A stretch of DNA of 6,801 bases, taken from Aeromicrobium sp. GTDB taxonomy: Bacteria > Actinomycetota > Actinomycetes > Propionibacteriales > Nocardioidaceae. A program made the translations under genes and the position numbers. This document shows positions 1-6,430 of this stretch, piece by piece (position 1 is the first letter of the stretch; every line of letters starts with the position of its first letter). The DNA is taken from NCBI GenBank assembly GCA_023254755.1, contig JALRKU010000371.1, positions 1-6,801 on the forward strand. The letters run 5' to 3'. The notes under the pieces are model-generated. The model had not been told where the DNA came from. It saw nothing but the letters and a program-made list of their open reading frames with translations, and made no database searches.

Positions 1-484
1 CGGGGAGGTCCTTGCGCTCGGTCGAGGAGTACGGCTTCAGCACGAAGTCGTGCACGCTCTGGCGTCCGGGGGGCCGGCCGATGCCGACGCGCACCCGGTG
101 GAAGTCGCCGGTGCCGATCGACTGGCGGATCGACTTCAGTCCGTTGTGACCGTTGTCGCCGCCGCCGAGCTTGAGGCGCAGCTGGCCGTGGTCGATGTCG
201 AGCTCGTCGTGGATCACGACGAGGTGCTCGGGGTCGACGTCGTAGAACTTCAGCAGGGTCGACACGGGGCCGCCCGACTCGTTCATGTACGTGCGGGCGC
301 GACCGAGGACGACCCGCTCACCGGCGAGTCGCCCCTCGATCACGTCGGCACGACCGGACTTGTGCTTCTTCCAGCTGCCGCCGACGCGGCCGGCCAGGAC
401 GTCGGCCACCAGGTAGCCCACGTTGTGCCGGGTCGCGGTGTACTCGCGCCCCGGGTTGCCGAGCCCGACGACCAGCCAGGTCAC
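1..484 (-). CDS. pth: Peptidyl-tRNA hydrolase (Pth), 3' end cut by window edge
   Basis: Cytoplasmic enzyme that cleaves the ester bond of peptidyl-tRNAs dropped from stalled ribosomes, recycling tRNA. I translated this strand by hand; 161 codons are visible of a usual length near 190, so roughly the last 30 residues lie outside the window. The protein opens with VVGLGNPGREY and has the family's key residues at the same numbers as E. coli Pth: N10, catalytic H20 (TRHNVG), N68 (TYMNESG), D93 (HDELD) and H113/N114 (GHNGLK). The GRPPG and HDFVLK segments are also typical. The start is GTG at 484, in a GTGA overlap of 4 bases with the rplY stop, so translation is probably coupled to rplY. The rplY-pth order is common in actinobacteria. 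Nothing looks abnormal beyond the edge truncation. Confidence 0.96.
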   Translation of the reverse strand, partial: MTWLVVGLGNPGREYTATRHNVGYLVADVLAGRVGGSWKKHKSGRADVIEGRLAGERVVLGRARTYMNESGGPVSTLLKFYDVDPEHLVVIHDELDIDHGQLRLKLGGGDNGHNGLKSIRQSIGTGDFHRVRVGIGRPPGRQSVHDFVLKPYSSTERKDLP

Positions 485-1152
485 TCGCTGTCGGCGTTCT
501 CCGCCGCGTCGCCCTCACCCTCGGCCGGGGCGTCGCCCTCGGCGGCCTCGGGCTCGTCGTGCTCGATGCCGACCTCGGCCTCGGCCTCGGCCAGCTCGGC
601 CTCGACCTCGGCAGCGGTCGGCGCGGCGGTCACGTTGACGATCAGCAGGTCGCCGTCGACGGCCAGCTCCGAGCCGGAGGGCAGGGACAGGTCGGACGCG
701 TGGATCTGCTCGCCGACGGCCAGGCCCTCGACCGAGACCTCGACGCCGTCGGGGATGTTGGTGGCCTCGGCCTCGATCGAGACGCTCGCGTTCTCGAGCA
801 CGACCAGCGTGTCGGGAGCGGCCTCGCCGACCAGGGTGACGGCGATGTCGACGGTGACCTTCTCGCCGCGCTTGACGATGAGGAGGTCGGCGTGCTCGAT
901 GAAGCCCATGATCGGGTCGCGCTGGACCTGCTTGGGGATGGCCAGGTGGGTGTCGGAACCCAGGTCGATGGTCAGCAGGGCGTTGGCCTGCTTGAGCGCC
1001 ATCATCAGGTCGTGGCCCGGCAGGGTCACGTGCACGGGGTCCGAGCCGTGCCCGTAGAGGACGGCGGGAACCTTGTCGGCTCGGCGGATGCGGCGGGCGG
1101 CGCCCTTGCCGAACTCGGTGCGGGTCTCGGCGGCGATGGTGATCTCGGCCAC
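481..1152 (-). CDS. rplY: 50S ribosomal protein L25/general stress protein Ctc family
   Basis: Large-subunit protein that binds 5S rRNA; the longer CTC/TL5 form has an N-terminal 5S-binding barrel and a C-terminal beta domain. The 223-residue product starts MAEITIAAETRTEFGKGAAR. The RRADKVPAVLYG segment (about 23-34) is the L25 signature, and residues 1-92 make the RNA-binding domain. Residues 95-180 match the TL5 C-terminal domain (NIPDGVEVSVEGLAVGEQIHASDL). Residues about 183-223 form an Ala/Glu/Asp-rich acidic tail encoded by repetitive DNA; such tails are frequent in actinobacterial L25 and are probably disordered. The start is GTG at 1152, with GAGGAGA (1161-1167) 8 bases upstream. The gene overlaps pth by 4 bases. 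In many actinobacteria glmU and prs lie upstream; here a divergent histidine kinase gene does. Confidence 0.97.
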   Translation of the reverse strand: MAEITIAAETRTEFGKGAARRIRRADKVPAVLYGHGSDPVHVTLPGHDLMMALKQANALLTIDLGSDTHLAIPKQVQRDPIMGFIEHADLLIVKRGEKVTVDIAVTLVGEAAPDTLVVLENASVSIEAEATNIPDGVEVSVEGLAVGEQIHASDLSLPSGSELAVDGDLLIVNVTAAPTAAEVEAELAEAEAEVGIEHDEPEAAEGDAPAEGEGDAAENADSE

Positions 1153-1160
1153 GGGGGTGG

Positions 1161-1167
1161 TCTCCTC
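1161..1167 (-). promoter_or_regulatory. Ribosome binding site of rplY
   Basis: On the minus strand GAGGAGA lies 8 bases before the GTG codon at 1152. It is a near-perfect anti-16S match and fixes the rplY start. Confidence 0.85.
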
Positions 1168-1205
1168 GAAATGTCGTGCGCGGTCGGTGAAGAAGGTGGC
1201 CCCGC

Positions 1206-1254
1206 GGCGCTCGACACAGCACTCCAGCCGATGTCCTGGCTACTGCGGAGCGCC
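1206..1254 (-). promoter_or_regulatory. Candidate structured 5' leader RNA of rplY (nested hairpin)
   Basis: Read as the rplY leader (minus strand), this stretch folds into a nested stem. The outer arms GGCGCUC/GAGCGCC pair perfectly over 7 bases (1248-1254 with 1206-1212). Inside are CAG/CUG (1243-1245 with 1217-1219) and AGCC/GGCU (1238-1241 with 1226-1229), closed by an 8-base loop. Asymmetric internal loops separate the helices. The structure ends about 53 bases before the start codon. Ribosomal protein genes are often autoregulated through leader RNAs, and L25 binds an irregular helix of 5S rRNA, so an L25-binding leader is plausible. Function is inference: no comparative evidence is available here, and GC-rich DNA forms chance hairpins. 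There is no U-tract, so it is not an intrinsic terminator. Confidence 0.4.
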
Positions 1255-1306
1255 CTGTCGATCACGGCAGCGGACGGATCCGTGCCCTCGCCGAGGCGGC
1301 CCCAGG

Positions 1307-1312
1307 AGTCTA
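1307..1312 (-). promoter_or_regulatory. Possible -10 element for rplY-pth
   Basis: The minus strand reads TAGACT, which fits the TANNNT form of actinobacterial -10 elements and is rare in this GC-rich gap. Transcription would begin near 1300, giving a leader of about 148 bases that includes the nested hairpin. No clear -35 hexamer is visible 16-19 bases upstream, so this is weak. Confidence 0.35.
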
Positions 1313-1360
1313 GCCCAGCGGACCGGCGCCCACGAAATCCGCGGGTGGCCCTCGAACACC

Positions 1361-1366
1361 TAGAAT
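1361..1366 (+). promoter_or_regulatory. -10 element for the histidine kinase operon, leaderless start
   Basis: TAGAAT matches the sigma-70-type -10 consensus at five of six positions and ends 8 bases before the ATG at 1375. A transcript starting 7-9 bases after the -10 would begin at or next to that ATG. This is the arrangement of leaderless mRNAs, which are common in actinobacteria. There is no Shine-Dalgarno match before 1375, which agrees. No convincing -35 is seen. Confidence 0.6.
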
Positions 1367-1374
1367 CGTGAGCC

Positions 1375-3033
1375 ATGGACGTCGCGGCTCCACCTCAGGC
1401 ACCGCGACCTCGCGCACCCCGGGACCAGGTGTTCCGCCAGCAGATCGCCGTCGTCGCCGCCGTCAGCGCGGTGCTGCTGTTCGTGTTCGTGCTCGACCCG
1501 CCCGCGACCGCCAGCCGGTCGACGCCGTTCATCGGCTGGGGCATGGCGGTCCTCACCGCGGTGACCATCGCCGCGGCCACGGTGCCGTGGCAGGCCTACG
1601 ACCGCCGGTGGCAGCTCGTCATCCCGGTGCTCGACCTGGTCGCGATCGACCTGCTGCGCATCGGCCAGCCCGAGTCCGGGTTCGGCGTCATCCTGGCGAT
1701 CCCGGTGATCTGGATGGCCGGCTCGACCACGCAGCTCGGTCCGTGGCTCGGCGCGTTCGCCCCGGCCACGGTGCTCCTCGGCCAGATCGCGCTGGAGCAG
1801 TCGCAGTGGCTGGACCCGATCCGCCCGGCCGGTCTGCCCGCGACCGGCAGCCTGATCCTCACCAGCGCGTTCGTCACCGTCGTCACGGCCACGTCGAGCC
1901 GTCACCTGCGCGCTCAGCGGCGTCTGCTGCGTCGGCAGAGCAGCCTGCTGGAGGACGCCCTGGAGACCGCGCGGACCGGCGAGGAGGCCCTGCGGTCCAT
2001 CACCAACGCGGTCAGCTTCGGCCTCGTCACGTACGACGCCGCTGGGCACACGGTCCAGGTCAATCCCGCCGCCCTGGACCTGCTCGACCGGATCGGGGTG
2101 CCGCCGTCCACACCGACCGACCGGGTGCCGATGTACGCCGCCGACGGCACCACGCCGCTCGACCCGACGCAGCGCCCCGGCGCCCGTGCGCTGCGCGGCG
2201 AGCAGGTCGAGCAGGAGGTGCTCTGGCTCGGCGACCGCGATCGACCGCGCGTCGCGGTCTCGGCGAGCACCCGCCTCATCCTGCGGCAGGACGGCAGCGT
2301 CGACCGGGTCGTCATGGTGCTGCGCGACATGACCGACGACCTCGCGGCGGCGCGACGGCGCGACGACCTCGTCACGGGCCTGTCCCACGAGTTCCGCACC
2401 CCGCTCAGCTCGGTGCTGGGGTACCTCGACCTCGCGGCCGAGGAACCCGGGATGCCCGAGCAGGCGCTCGACCACGTCGAGGTCGCGCGGCGCAACGCAG
2501 AGCGACTGCAGACCCTCGTCGGCGAGCTGCTGGTCAGCCGGTCCCGCGAGGCCGAACCGGCTCGTCCCGCGGCCCCCCTCGACCTGGCCGCCGTGGCCCG
2601 CGACGCCGTCAAGTCCCTGGTGCCGGTCGCGGCCGAGCGCGACGTCTCCCTGTGGATCGAGGCGCCCGAGAGCGCGATCGTGGTCGGCGACGCGTTCCGT
2701 CTGCGCCAGGTCTTCGACAACCTGCTGTCCAACGCGATCAAGTACAACCGCCACGACGGCGACGTCGAGGTGCGGGTCGGCGTCGGCACCGGCACCGTGA
2801 CCGTCACGGTCCGCGACACCGGGGAAGGCATCCCCGAGGACGAGGTCGGTCGGCTGTTCGAGCCGTTCTTCCGCGCGTCGGACGCCCGCGCCTCCACCAC
2901 GGTCGGCACCGGCCTCGGCCTGACCATCTGCCGTGAGATCGTCGAGCAGCACCACGGCACCATCTCGGTCGCCAGCACCCTCGGCGAGGGCACCGCCATC
3001 TCGTTCACGATCCCGGCAGGAGTGGCCCGATGA
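1375..3033 (+). CDS. Membrane sensor histidine kinase with PAS domain
   Basis: Sensor kinase of a two-component system: autophosphorylates a histidine and passes phosphate to a response regulator. The 552-residue protein has about six N-terminal membrane segments (roughly 23-40, 52-70, 80-95, 103-116, 121-139, 159-173) with little outside the membrane, suggesting it senses a membrane or intracellular cue. A basic, helical linker (175-205) leads to a PAS-like region (about 206-325). The HisKA H-box is LSHEFRTPLS with phospho-acceptor H338. The ATPase domain has the N-box around N449-N453, G1 DTGEGIP (481-487), F-box LFEPFF (494-499) and G2 GTGLGL (511-516), so all catalytic motifs are intact. 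It resembles the PhoR/WalK class. No regulator gene is adjacent, but an OmpR-type regulator lies at 6431-6801. It overlaps the next gene by ATGA, so the two are probably co-translated. The start at 1375 is supported by the -10 at 1361. Confidence 0.95.
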   Translation: MDVAAPPQAPRPRAPRDQVFRQQIAVVAAVSAVLLFVFVLDPPATASRSTPFIGWGMAVLTAVTIAAATVPWQAYDRRWQLVIPVLDLVAIDLLRIGQPESGFGVILAIPVIWMAGSTTQLGPWLGAFAPATVLLGQIALEQSQWLDPIRPAGLPATGSLILTSAFVTVVTATSSRHLRAQRRLLRRQSSLLEDALETARTGEEALRSITNAVSFGLVTYDAAGHTVQVNPAALDLLDRIGVPPSTPTDRVPMYAADGTTPLDPTQRPGARALRGEQVEQEVLWLGDRDRPRVAVSASTRLILRQDGSVDRVVMVLRDMTDDLAAARRRDDLVTGLSHEFRTPLSSVLGYLDLAAEEPGMPEQALDHVEVARRNAERLQTLVGELLVSRSREAEPARPAAPLDLAAVARDAVKSLVPVAAERDVSLWIEAPESAIVVGDAFRLRQVFDNLLSNAIKYNRHDGDVEVRVGVGTGTVTVTVRDTGEGIPEDEVGRLFEPFFRASDARASTTVGTGLGLTICREIVEQHHGTISVASTLGEGTAISFTIPAGVAR

Positions 3034-4157
3034 GCTCACTGGATCCCGAGACCGTCCGCGTCGTCAGCACGATCGGCGCCGCCGGGCCCGCCGCGGTCTT
3101 CGCAGCGGCCACCGCGCAGCGGCACAACGATCCCCCGGGCCGGATCTGGTCGGTCGGCTTCCTGACCCTCGTCGCCTGTCTCGCGGTGACCGCAGTCCTC
3201 GACGGGGACCTGCGCTCGACGCTGCTCGAGGCGATCGTCGCGGCAGGCATCGTGCTGGCGGTCGCGGCGATGTGGATGGGGCTTCGCCTCATCGGCGGAC
3301 GGACGTCGGCGGGCTGGGCCGTCACGGGTGGCGGCGCCGTCGGCGTCGCGCTCGCGTGCTGGCTGGTCCCCGACGCTGCTCGCGCGACCCAGCTCGCGGT
3401 CGTCGCCGTGTTCGCCGCCCTCGGCGTCGTCGAGCTCTGGACCGGGCCCACCCGGGCCTACATCGAGTCGTGGCTGCTTCGCGTCGTGCTCGGAGTCCTC
3501 ACCGTGCTCGCCGCCGGTGCCGTCGTCCGGTCGATCGCGAACCCGCCCGAGGACGGAGGGCCGTCGGACTGGCGCGTCCTGTCGTTGGGCACGGTGCTCC
3601 TCGTCACGGCGATGGTCGCCATCAGCGCGCTCCGCGAGGGCGAGGTCTCGCGACTGGCGGGCGGCCGCACCCGGGTCAGTCGACTCCGCGGGGTCCTGCC
3701 GGTCGACGAGCTGGCCGAGCGGGCCGACGACGTGCTCGACCGCGCCGCCCTCACGGGCGAGGTCGCGGCGCTGGCGCTCGTGCGCCTCACCGACGTCGAC
3801 TCGATCGGCACCGCGTACGGCCAGCGCGCTCGCGGACTCTCCGTGCAGCACGTCGCCGACGTCCTCCGCCGCCACCTCCCCGCCGACGCGACCGTCGGCT
3901 ACGTGGGTCGCGGAGGCTTCGCCGTCGTGCTCACGCGGTCCGTCAGTGATCCACCGCCCGACGTCGAGAAGATCGTCCGCACGGGCCTCGCGGTCACTCC
4001 ACCGAGCGAGGGCGTCCCCCTGCGGGTGCACTGCGAGGTCACCGTGATCGACCCGGCGGATCGCGACGACCTGCTCGCGGTGCTCCCAGACACCGTCGCG
4101 CGCACCCTGCGGTCCGAGCCCAGCGAGGCCGAACCTGCCGAGCTCTCGGAGAATTGA
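3030..4157 (+). CDS. 7-TM membrane protein with degenerate GGDEF-like domain
   Basis: 375-residue protein of unassigned function. Seven hydrophobic segments (about 9-29, 40-57, 66-86, 95-112, 119-137, 148-168, 183-200) precede a cytoplasmic domain at about 225-365. That domain resembles a diguanylate cyclase fold: LVRLTDVDSIGTAYG (250-264) aligns with the usual LLDLDHFKAINDTYG, and YVGRGGFAVVL (291-301) aligns with the RLGGDEFAVLL strand-turn. The residues needed for catalysis are gone: the first metal Asp is R252, and the GGDEF signature reads GRGGF (293-297). It should therefore not make c-di-GMP; it could bind a nucleotide, or act as a partner of the kinase. It starts in an ATGA overlap with the kinase gene, with AGGAG (3018-3022) 7 bases upstream. 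The GGDEF relation is by eye and needs a profile search. Confidence 0.8.
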   Translation: MSSLDPETVRVVSTIGAAGPAAVFAAATAQRHNDPPGRIWSVGFLTLVACLAVTAVLDGDLRSTLLEAIVAAGIVLAVAAMWMGLRLIGGRTSAGWAVTGGGAVGVALACWLVPDAARATQLAVVAVFAALGVVELWTGPTRAYIESWLLRVVLGVLTVLAAGAVVRSIANPPEDGGPSDWRVLSLGTVLLVTAMVAISALREGEVSRLAGGRTRVSRLRGVLPVDELAERADDVLDRAALTGEVAALALVRLTDVDSIGTAYGQRARGLSVQHVADVLRRHLPADATVGYVGRGGFAVVLTRSVSDPPPDVEKIVRTGLAVTPPSEGVPLRVHCEVTVIDPADRDDLLAVLPDTVARTLRSEPSEAEPAELSEN

Positions 4158-4198
4158 GCCAATCCTGAGGTTGCGTTGCGGGTGACCTGAGGTCGGCG
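4155..4198 (+). promoter_or_regulatory. Candidate OmpR/PhoB-type operator: four phased 11-base units
   Basis: Four consecutive 11-base units fill most of the gap before the glycosyltransferase gene: TGAGCCAATCC, TGAGGTTGCGT, TGCGGGTGACC and TGAGGTCGGCG, beginning at 4155, 4166, 4177 and 4188. Units 2 and 4 share CCTGAGGT including the two preceding bases, exactly 22 bases apart. The match continues imperfectly as GCGTTGC (4173-4179) and GCGCTGC (4196-4202). Tandem half-sites with 11-base pitch are the usual target of OmpR/PhoB winged-helix regulators. The first unit includes the stop codon of the preceding gene. No clear -10 is visible downstream, so the promoter itself is unplaced. Confidence 0.5.
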
Positions 4199-4213
4199 CT
4201 GCACGCTGGACCC

Positions 4214-5632
4214 ATGACGGACCAGCGCACCCAGAGCGGCGCCCCCCTCCCCAGCGGGGAGGAGACGCTGATGCGGCCGCGACCGAGCCTGGGCTGCGTC
4301 GTGCCGGCCTACAACGAGGAGGCCACGATCGGCGGCGTCCTGGACTCGCTGCTCGCCCAGACCCGGATGCCCGACGTCATCCACGTGATCGTCAACAACA
4401 CGACCGACGGCACCGCCGAGGTCGCCTCGCACTACGCCGGCCCCCACCTGCGCGGTCAGGGCGGCGACGAGCAGCTCACCACGATCTTCGTGCACGACAT
4501 CGGCGAGAACCCGGACAAGAAGGTCGGTGCGCTCAACTACGGCTTCTCGCTCGTCGAGGGCATGGACTACCTGCTCGGCGTCGACGGCGACACGACCGCC
4601 GATCCCCGCGCGGTCGAGCACCTGCTCGACGAGATCGCGTCGGACCACCGGATCGGCGGGATCTCGGCGATCTACAGCATCGACGACTCGGACGTGCCGG
4701 GCGTGGTCGGTCGCTTCCTCATCGCCGGCCAGCGGGCCCAGTTCTCGGCGTTCAACCTGCAGAACCTCCTCCGCGGACGCAACATGGCGGTGCTCGGCGG
4801 GCAGTACTCGATCTTCTCGGTCGAGGCCCTGCACGCCGTCGTCGCCCAGACCCATCAGGCCGCCCCCTGGGTGCGCGACAGCGAGATCGAGGACTCGCTG
4901 CTGTCCCTGGAGATCAAGTCCGCCGGCTACCTGACCAAGATCAGCGCCACCGCGACCGCCAAGGTCGGCGGCATGACGACCCTGCGGTCGCTCGACGCGC
5001 AGCAGGTCAAGTGGAACACCGGCGCGATCGAGCTGATGTGGCCCGGCCAGCGCGGTGACACCAAGGGCCAGCCGCTGCACCCCAACCTGCGCCTGCGCTG
5101 GTTCGAGAACATGTCGATGGTCATCAACGGCTTCACCCGCATGGGGTTCTTCTTCCTCCTCACCACGTCGCTGCTGTTCCACGCCTTCGAGTTCAGCCCG
5201 CTGTGGCTCATCCCGCCCGCGGTGTCGGTGCTGCTGAACCTGCGCGTGGCCCACGCGATGGCCTACCGCAACAACCGCGACTACTGGTTCGCGCTGCTGG
5301 TGTTCCCCGCCGAGCTGTACATGTGGATCCGCCTGGGGCACTTCGCCCGCTCGTGGACCAAGTTCTTCAGCCGCTCGGACACCGACAACTGGGCCCTGCA
5401 GGCTCGCGCCGAGAGCGGAGGCGGCGGCTCGCTGCTGCCGGCTCACGTGGTGCCGCCGCTGATCATGGTGACGCTCCTCGGCATCGCGATCGCCGTCTGG
5501 GAGCAGCTCCCGACCGGGGCCAAGTCCGACGTCCTCCTCGTCGGCTGGACCGTCCTCGGGGTCGTCACGATCCTGCAGACCGCCTGGCTGCTCACCCGGG
5601 TGCTGCGGCGCCACCGGGGGTATCGCTCGTGA
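4214..5632 (+). CDS. Family 2 membrane glycosyltransferase, processive synthase type
   Basis: 472-residue inner-membrane protein that likely transfers sugar from a nucleotide-sugar to a growing polysaccharide or lipid acceptor; substrate unknown. The GT-A domain starts with VVPAYNEEATI (29-39). It has D65 in the nucleotide-binding loop, KVGALNYG (103-110), the DxD motif DGD (124-126), GGQYSIF (195-201), the catalytic-base pair E226-D227 in DSEIEDSLL, and QQVKW (263-267) in place of Q(Q/R)xRW. This D, DxD, ED, QxxRW set is that of cellulose, hyaluronan and poly-GlcNAc synthases. Five membrane segments follow (about 306-325, 330-350, 356-374, 410-429, 439-460). There is no N-terminal membrane segment and no PilZ domain. 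All 19 codons before M20 end in G/C, favouring the ATG at 4214. However, GGGGAGGAG (4256-4264) lies 6 bases before an in-frame ATG at 4271, which could be the real or a second start. A 4-base GTGA overlaps the next frame. Confidence 0.92.
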   Translation: MTDQRTQSGAPLPSGEETLMRPRPSLGCVVPAYNEEATIGGVLDSLLAQTRMPDVIHVIVNNTTDGTAEVASHYAGPHLRGQGGDEQLTTIFVHDIGENPDKKVGALNYGFSLVEGMDYLLGVDGDTTADPRAVEHLLDEIASDHRIGGISAIYSIDDSDVPGVVGRFLIAGQRAQFSAFNLQNLLRGRNMAVLGGQYSIFSVEALHAVVAQTHQAAPWVRDSEIEDSLLSLEIKSAGYLTKISATATAKVGGMTTLRSLDAQQVKWNTGAIELMWPGQRGDTKGQPLHPNLRLRWFENMSMVINGFTRMGFFFLLTTSLLFHAFEFSPLWLIPPAVSVLLNLRVAHAMAYRNNRDYWFALLVFPAELYMWIRLGHFARSWTKFFSRSDTDNWALQARAESGGGGSLLPAHVVPPLIMVTLLGIAIAVWEQLPTGAKSDVLLVGWTVLGVVTILQTAWLLTRVLRRHRGYRS

Positions 5633-5685
5633 ACGCCCTCCCGTCCTCGACCACCCGACCCGCCCACACCCCTGGAGCCCGCCCG

Positions 5686-6411
5686 ATGTCCCGCATCTCC
5701 CGCCTGGCCGCCGTCGGCACCGTCCTCGTCGCCCTGGCCGCCGGTGGCTGCTCGGCCGGCACCGGTGACGAGAAGACCGCCGCGCCGGCGACCCCGACGC
5801 CGACCCCTACCGCGGTCGACGAGACCCAGTTCACCCGTGACGGGACGTTCCAGTCGCACATCAACATCGACGGCGTCGACTTCGTCTACACCCTCTACCC
5901 GACCAAGTCGACGCCCCGGACCCACGAGTGGTATCCGCGCGGCGCCAAGAACTTCACGATCACGCTCACGGCCTACGACCTCGACCGCAAGATCCGCGAC
6001 AAGTTCGCGACCAAGCGCAGGGTCTTCCTGGACCGCATCAACATCACCTCGACCACCTCGACCGGGAGCGCCGACGAGCCCGACACCGACGCGACCGACA
6101 CCCAGCCGCCGTACGCGCTGAGCGCCCAGGCCCGCCGGATCACCTGGGACCCCGAGCCCCTGGCCAGCAAGCGCTACGGCATGCTCATCACCTCCCCCAA
6201 GGGGTCGTTCGAGCTGCGCAACCAGAAGATCGGCACGGTGGACCTGTCGACCCGCGAGGTCACCCTGCACATCAGCTCGACGGTCTACATCCAGCGCGCA
6301 GCCGGCGAGTCGTCGTACGAGCGCCACACGGTCGAGCAGGACGTGCCCATCACGATCTTCGCCTCCGAGAAGAAGACCCCGTTCACGAAGATCCCCGTCG
6401 ATGCCAACTGA
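5686..6411 (+). CDS. Secreted lipoprotein of unknown family
   Basis: The 241-residue product has a lipoprotein signal peptide: basic start MSRISR, hydrophobic core AAVGTVLVALAAG and a lipobox ending AGGC, so C22 would be lipidated and anchored outside the membrane. A Pro/Thr linker (ATPTPTPTA) and a polar, probably beta-rich domain follow, including DGVDFVYTLYP, NFTITLTAYDL and EVTLHISSTVYIQ. I do not recognise the family. The ATG at 5686 has GGAG (5674-5677) 8 bases upstream. A GTG at 5629 in a GTGA overlap with the glycosyltransferase stop would add 19 residues before the signal peptide; the lower G/C third-position use there argues against it. Close linkage to the glycosyltransferase suggests an extracytoplasmic role in the same polysaccharide pathway (inference). 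The gene converges on the regulator gene with a 19-base gap. Confidence 0.88.
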   Translation: MSRISRLAAVGTVLVALAAGGCSAGTGDEKTAAPATPTPTPTAVDETQFTRDGTFQSHINIDGVDFVYTLYPTKSTPRTHEWYPRGAKNFTITLTAYDLDRKIRDKFATKRRVFLDRINITSTTSTGSADEPDTDATDTQPPYALSAQARRITWDPEPLASKRYGMLITSPKGSFELRNQKIGTVDLSTREVTLHISSTVYIQRAAGESSYERHTVEQDVPITIFASEKKTPFTKIPVDAN

Positions 6412-6430
6412 CGAGGGCCGAACCGGGCGG

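Noticed and set aside
566..611. Repeats of TCGGCC in the 3' part of rplY
   Set aside because: They simply encode the Ala/Glu-rich tail of L25; no independent repeat element is indicated.
50..1057. Long plus-strand open frames over the pth-rplY region
   Set aside because: They run antisense to pth and rplY, which are unmistakable from catalytic residues and family signatures.
1274..1296. Palindrome ACGGATCCGT (1274-1283) and short hairpin CCTCG-C-CGAGG (1286-1296) in the divergent promoter region
   Set aside because: Short GC-rich symmetries are expected by chance. They may be part of the rplY leader, but nothing ties them to a regulator.
1345..1362. T-arm-like sequence on the minus strand (GGTGTTCGAGG), possible tRNA
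   Set aside because: No acceptor, anticodon or D arms could be built around it in either direction.
1360..3039. 559-codon open frame on the minus strand opposite the histidine kinase
   Set aside because: It is a GC-rich shadow: the translation is Arg/Gly/Asp/Ala-rich with no domain, while the plus strand encodes a full kinase with all catalytic motifs.
3899..5614. 571-codon open frame on the minus strand opposite the glycosyltransferase
   Set aside because: Composition is typical of an antisense frame in high-GC DNA, and the plus strand has clear GT2 motifs and membrane segments.
5203..5685. Upstream extension of the lipoprotein reading frame into the glycosyltransferase gene
   Set aside because: It is an alternative frame of the glycosyltransferase; the signal peptide and ribosome site place the start at 5686, or at most 5629.
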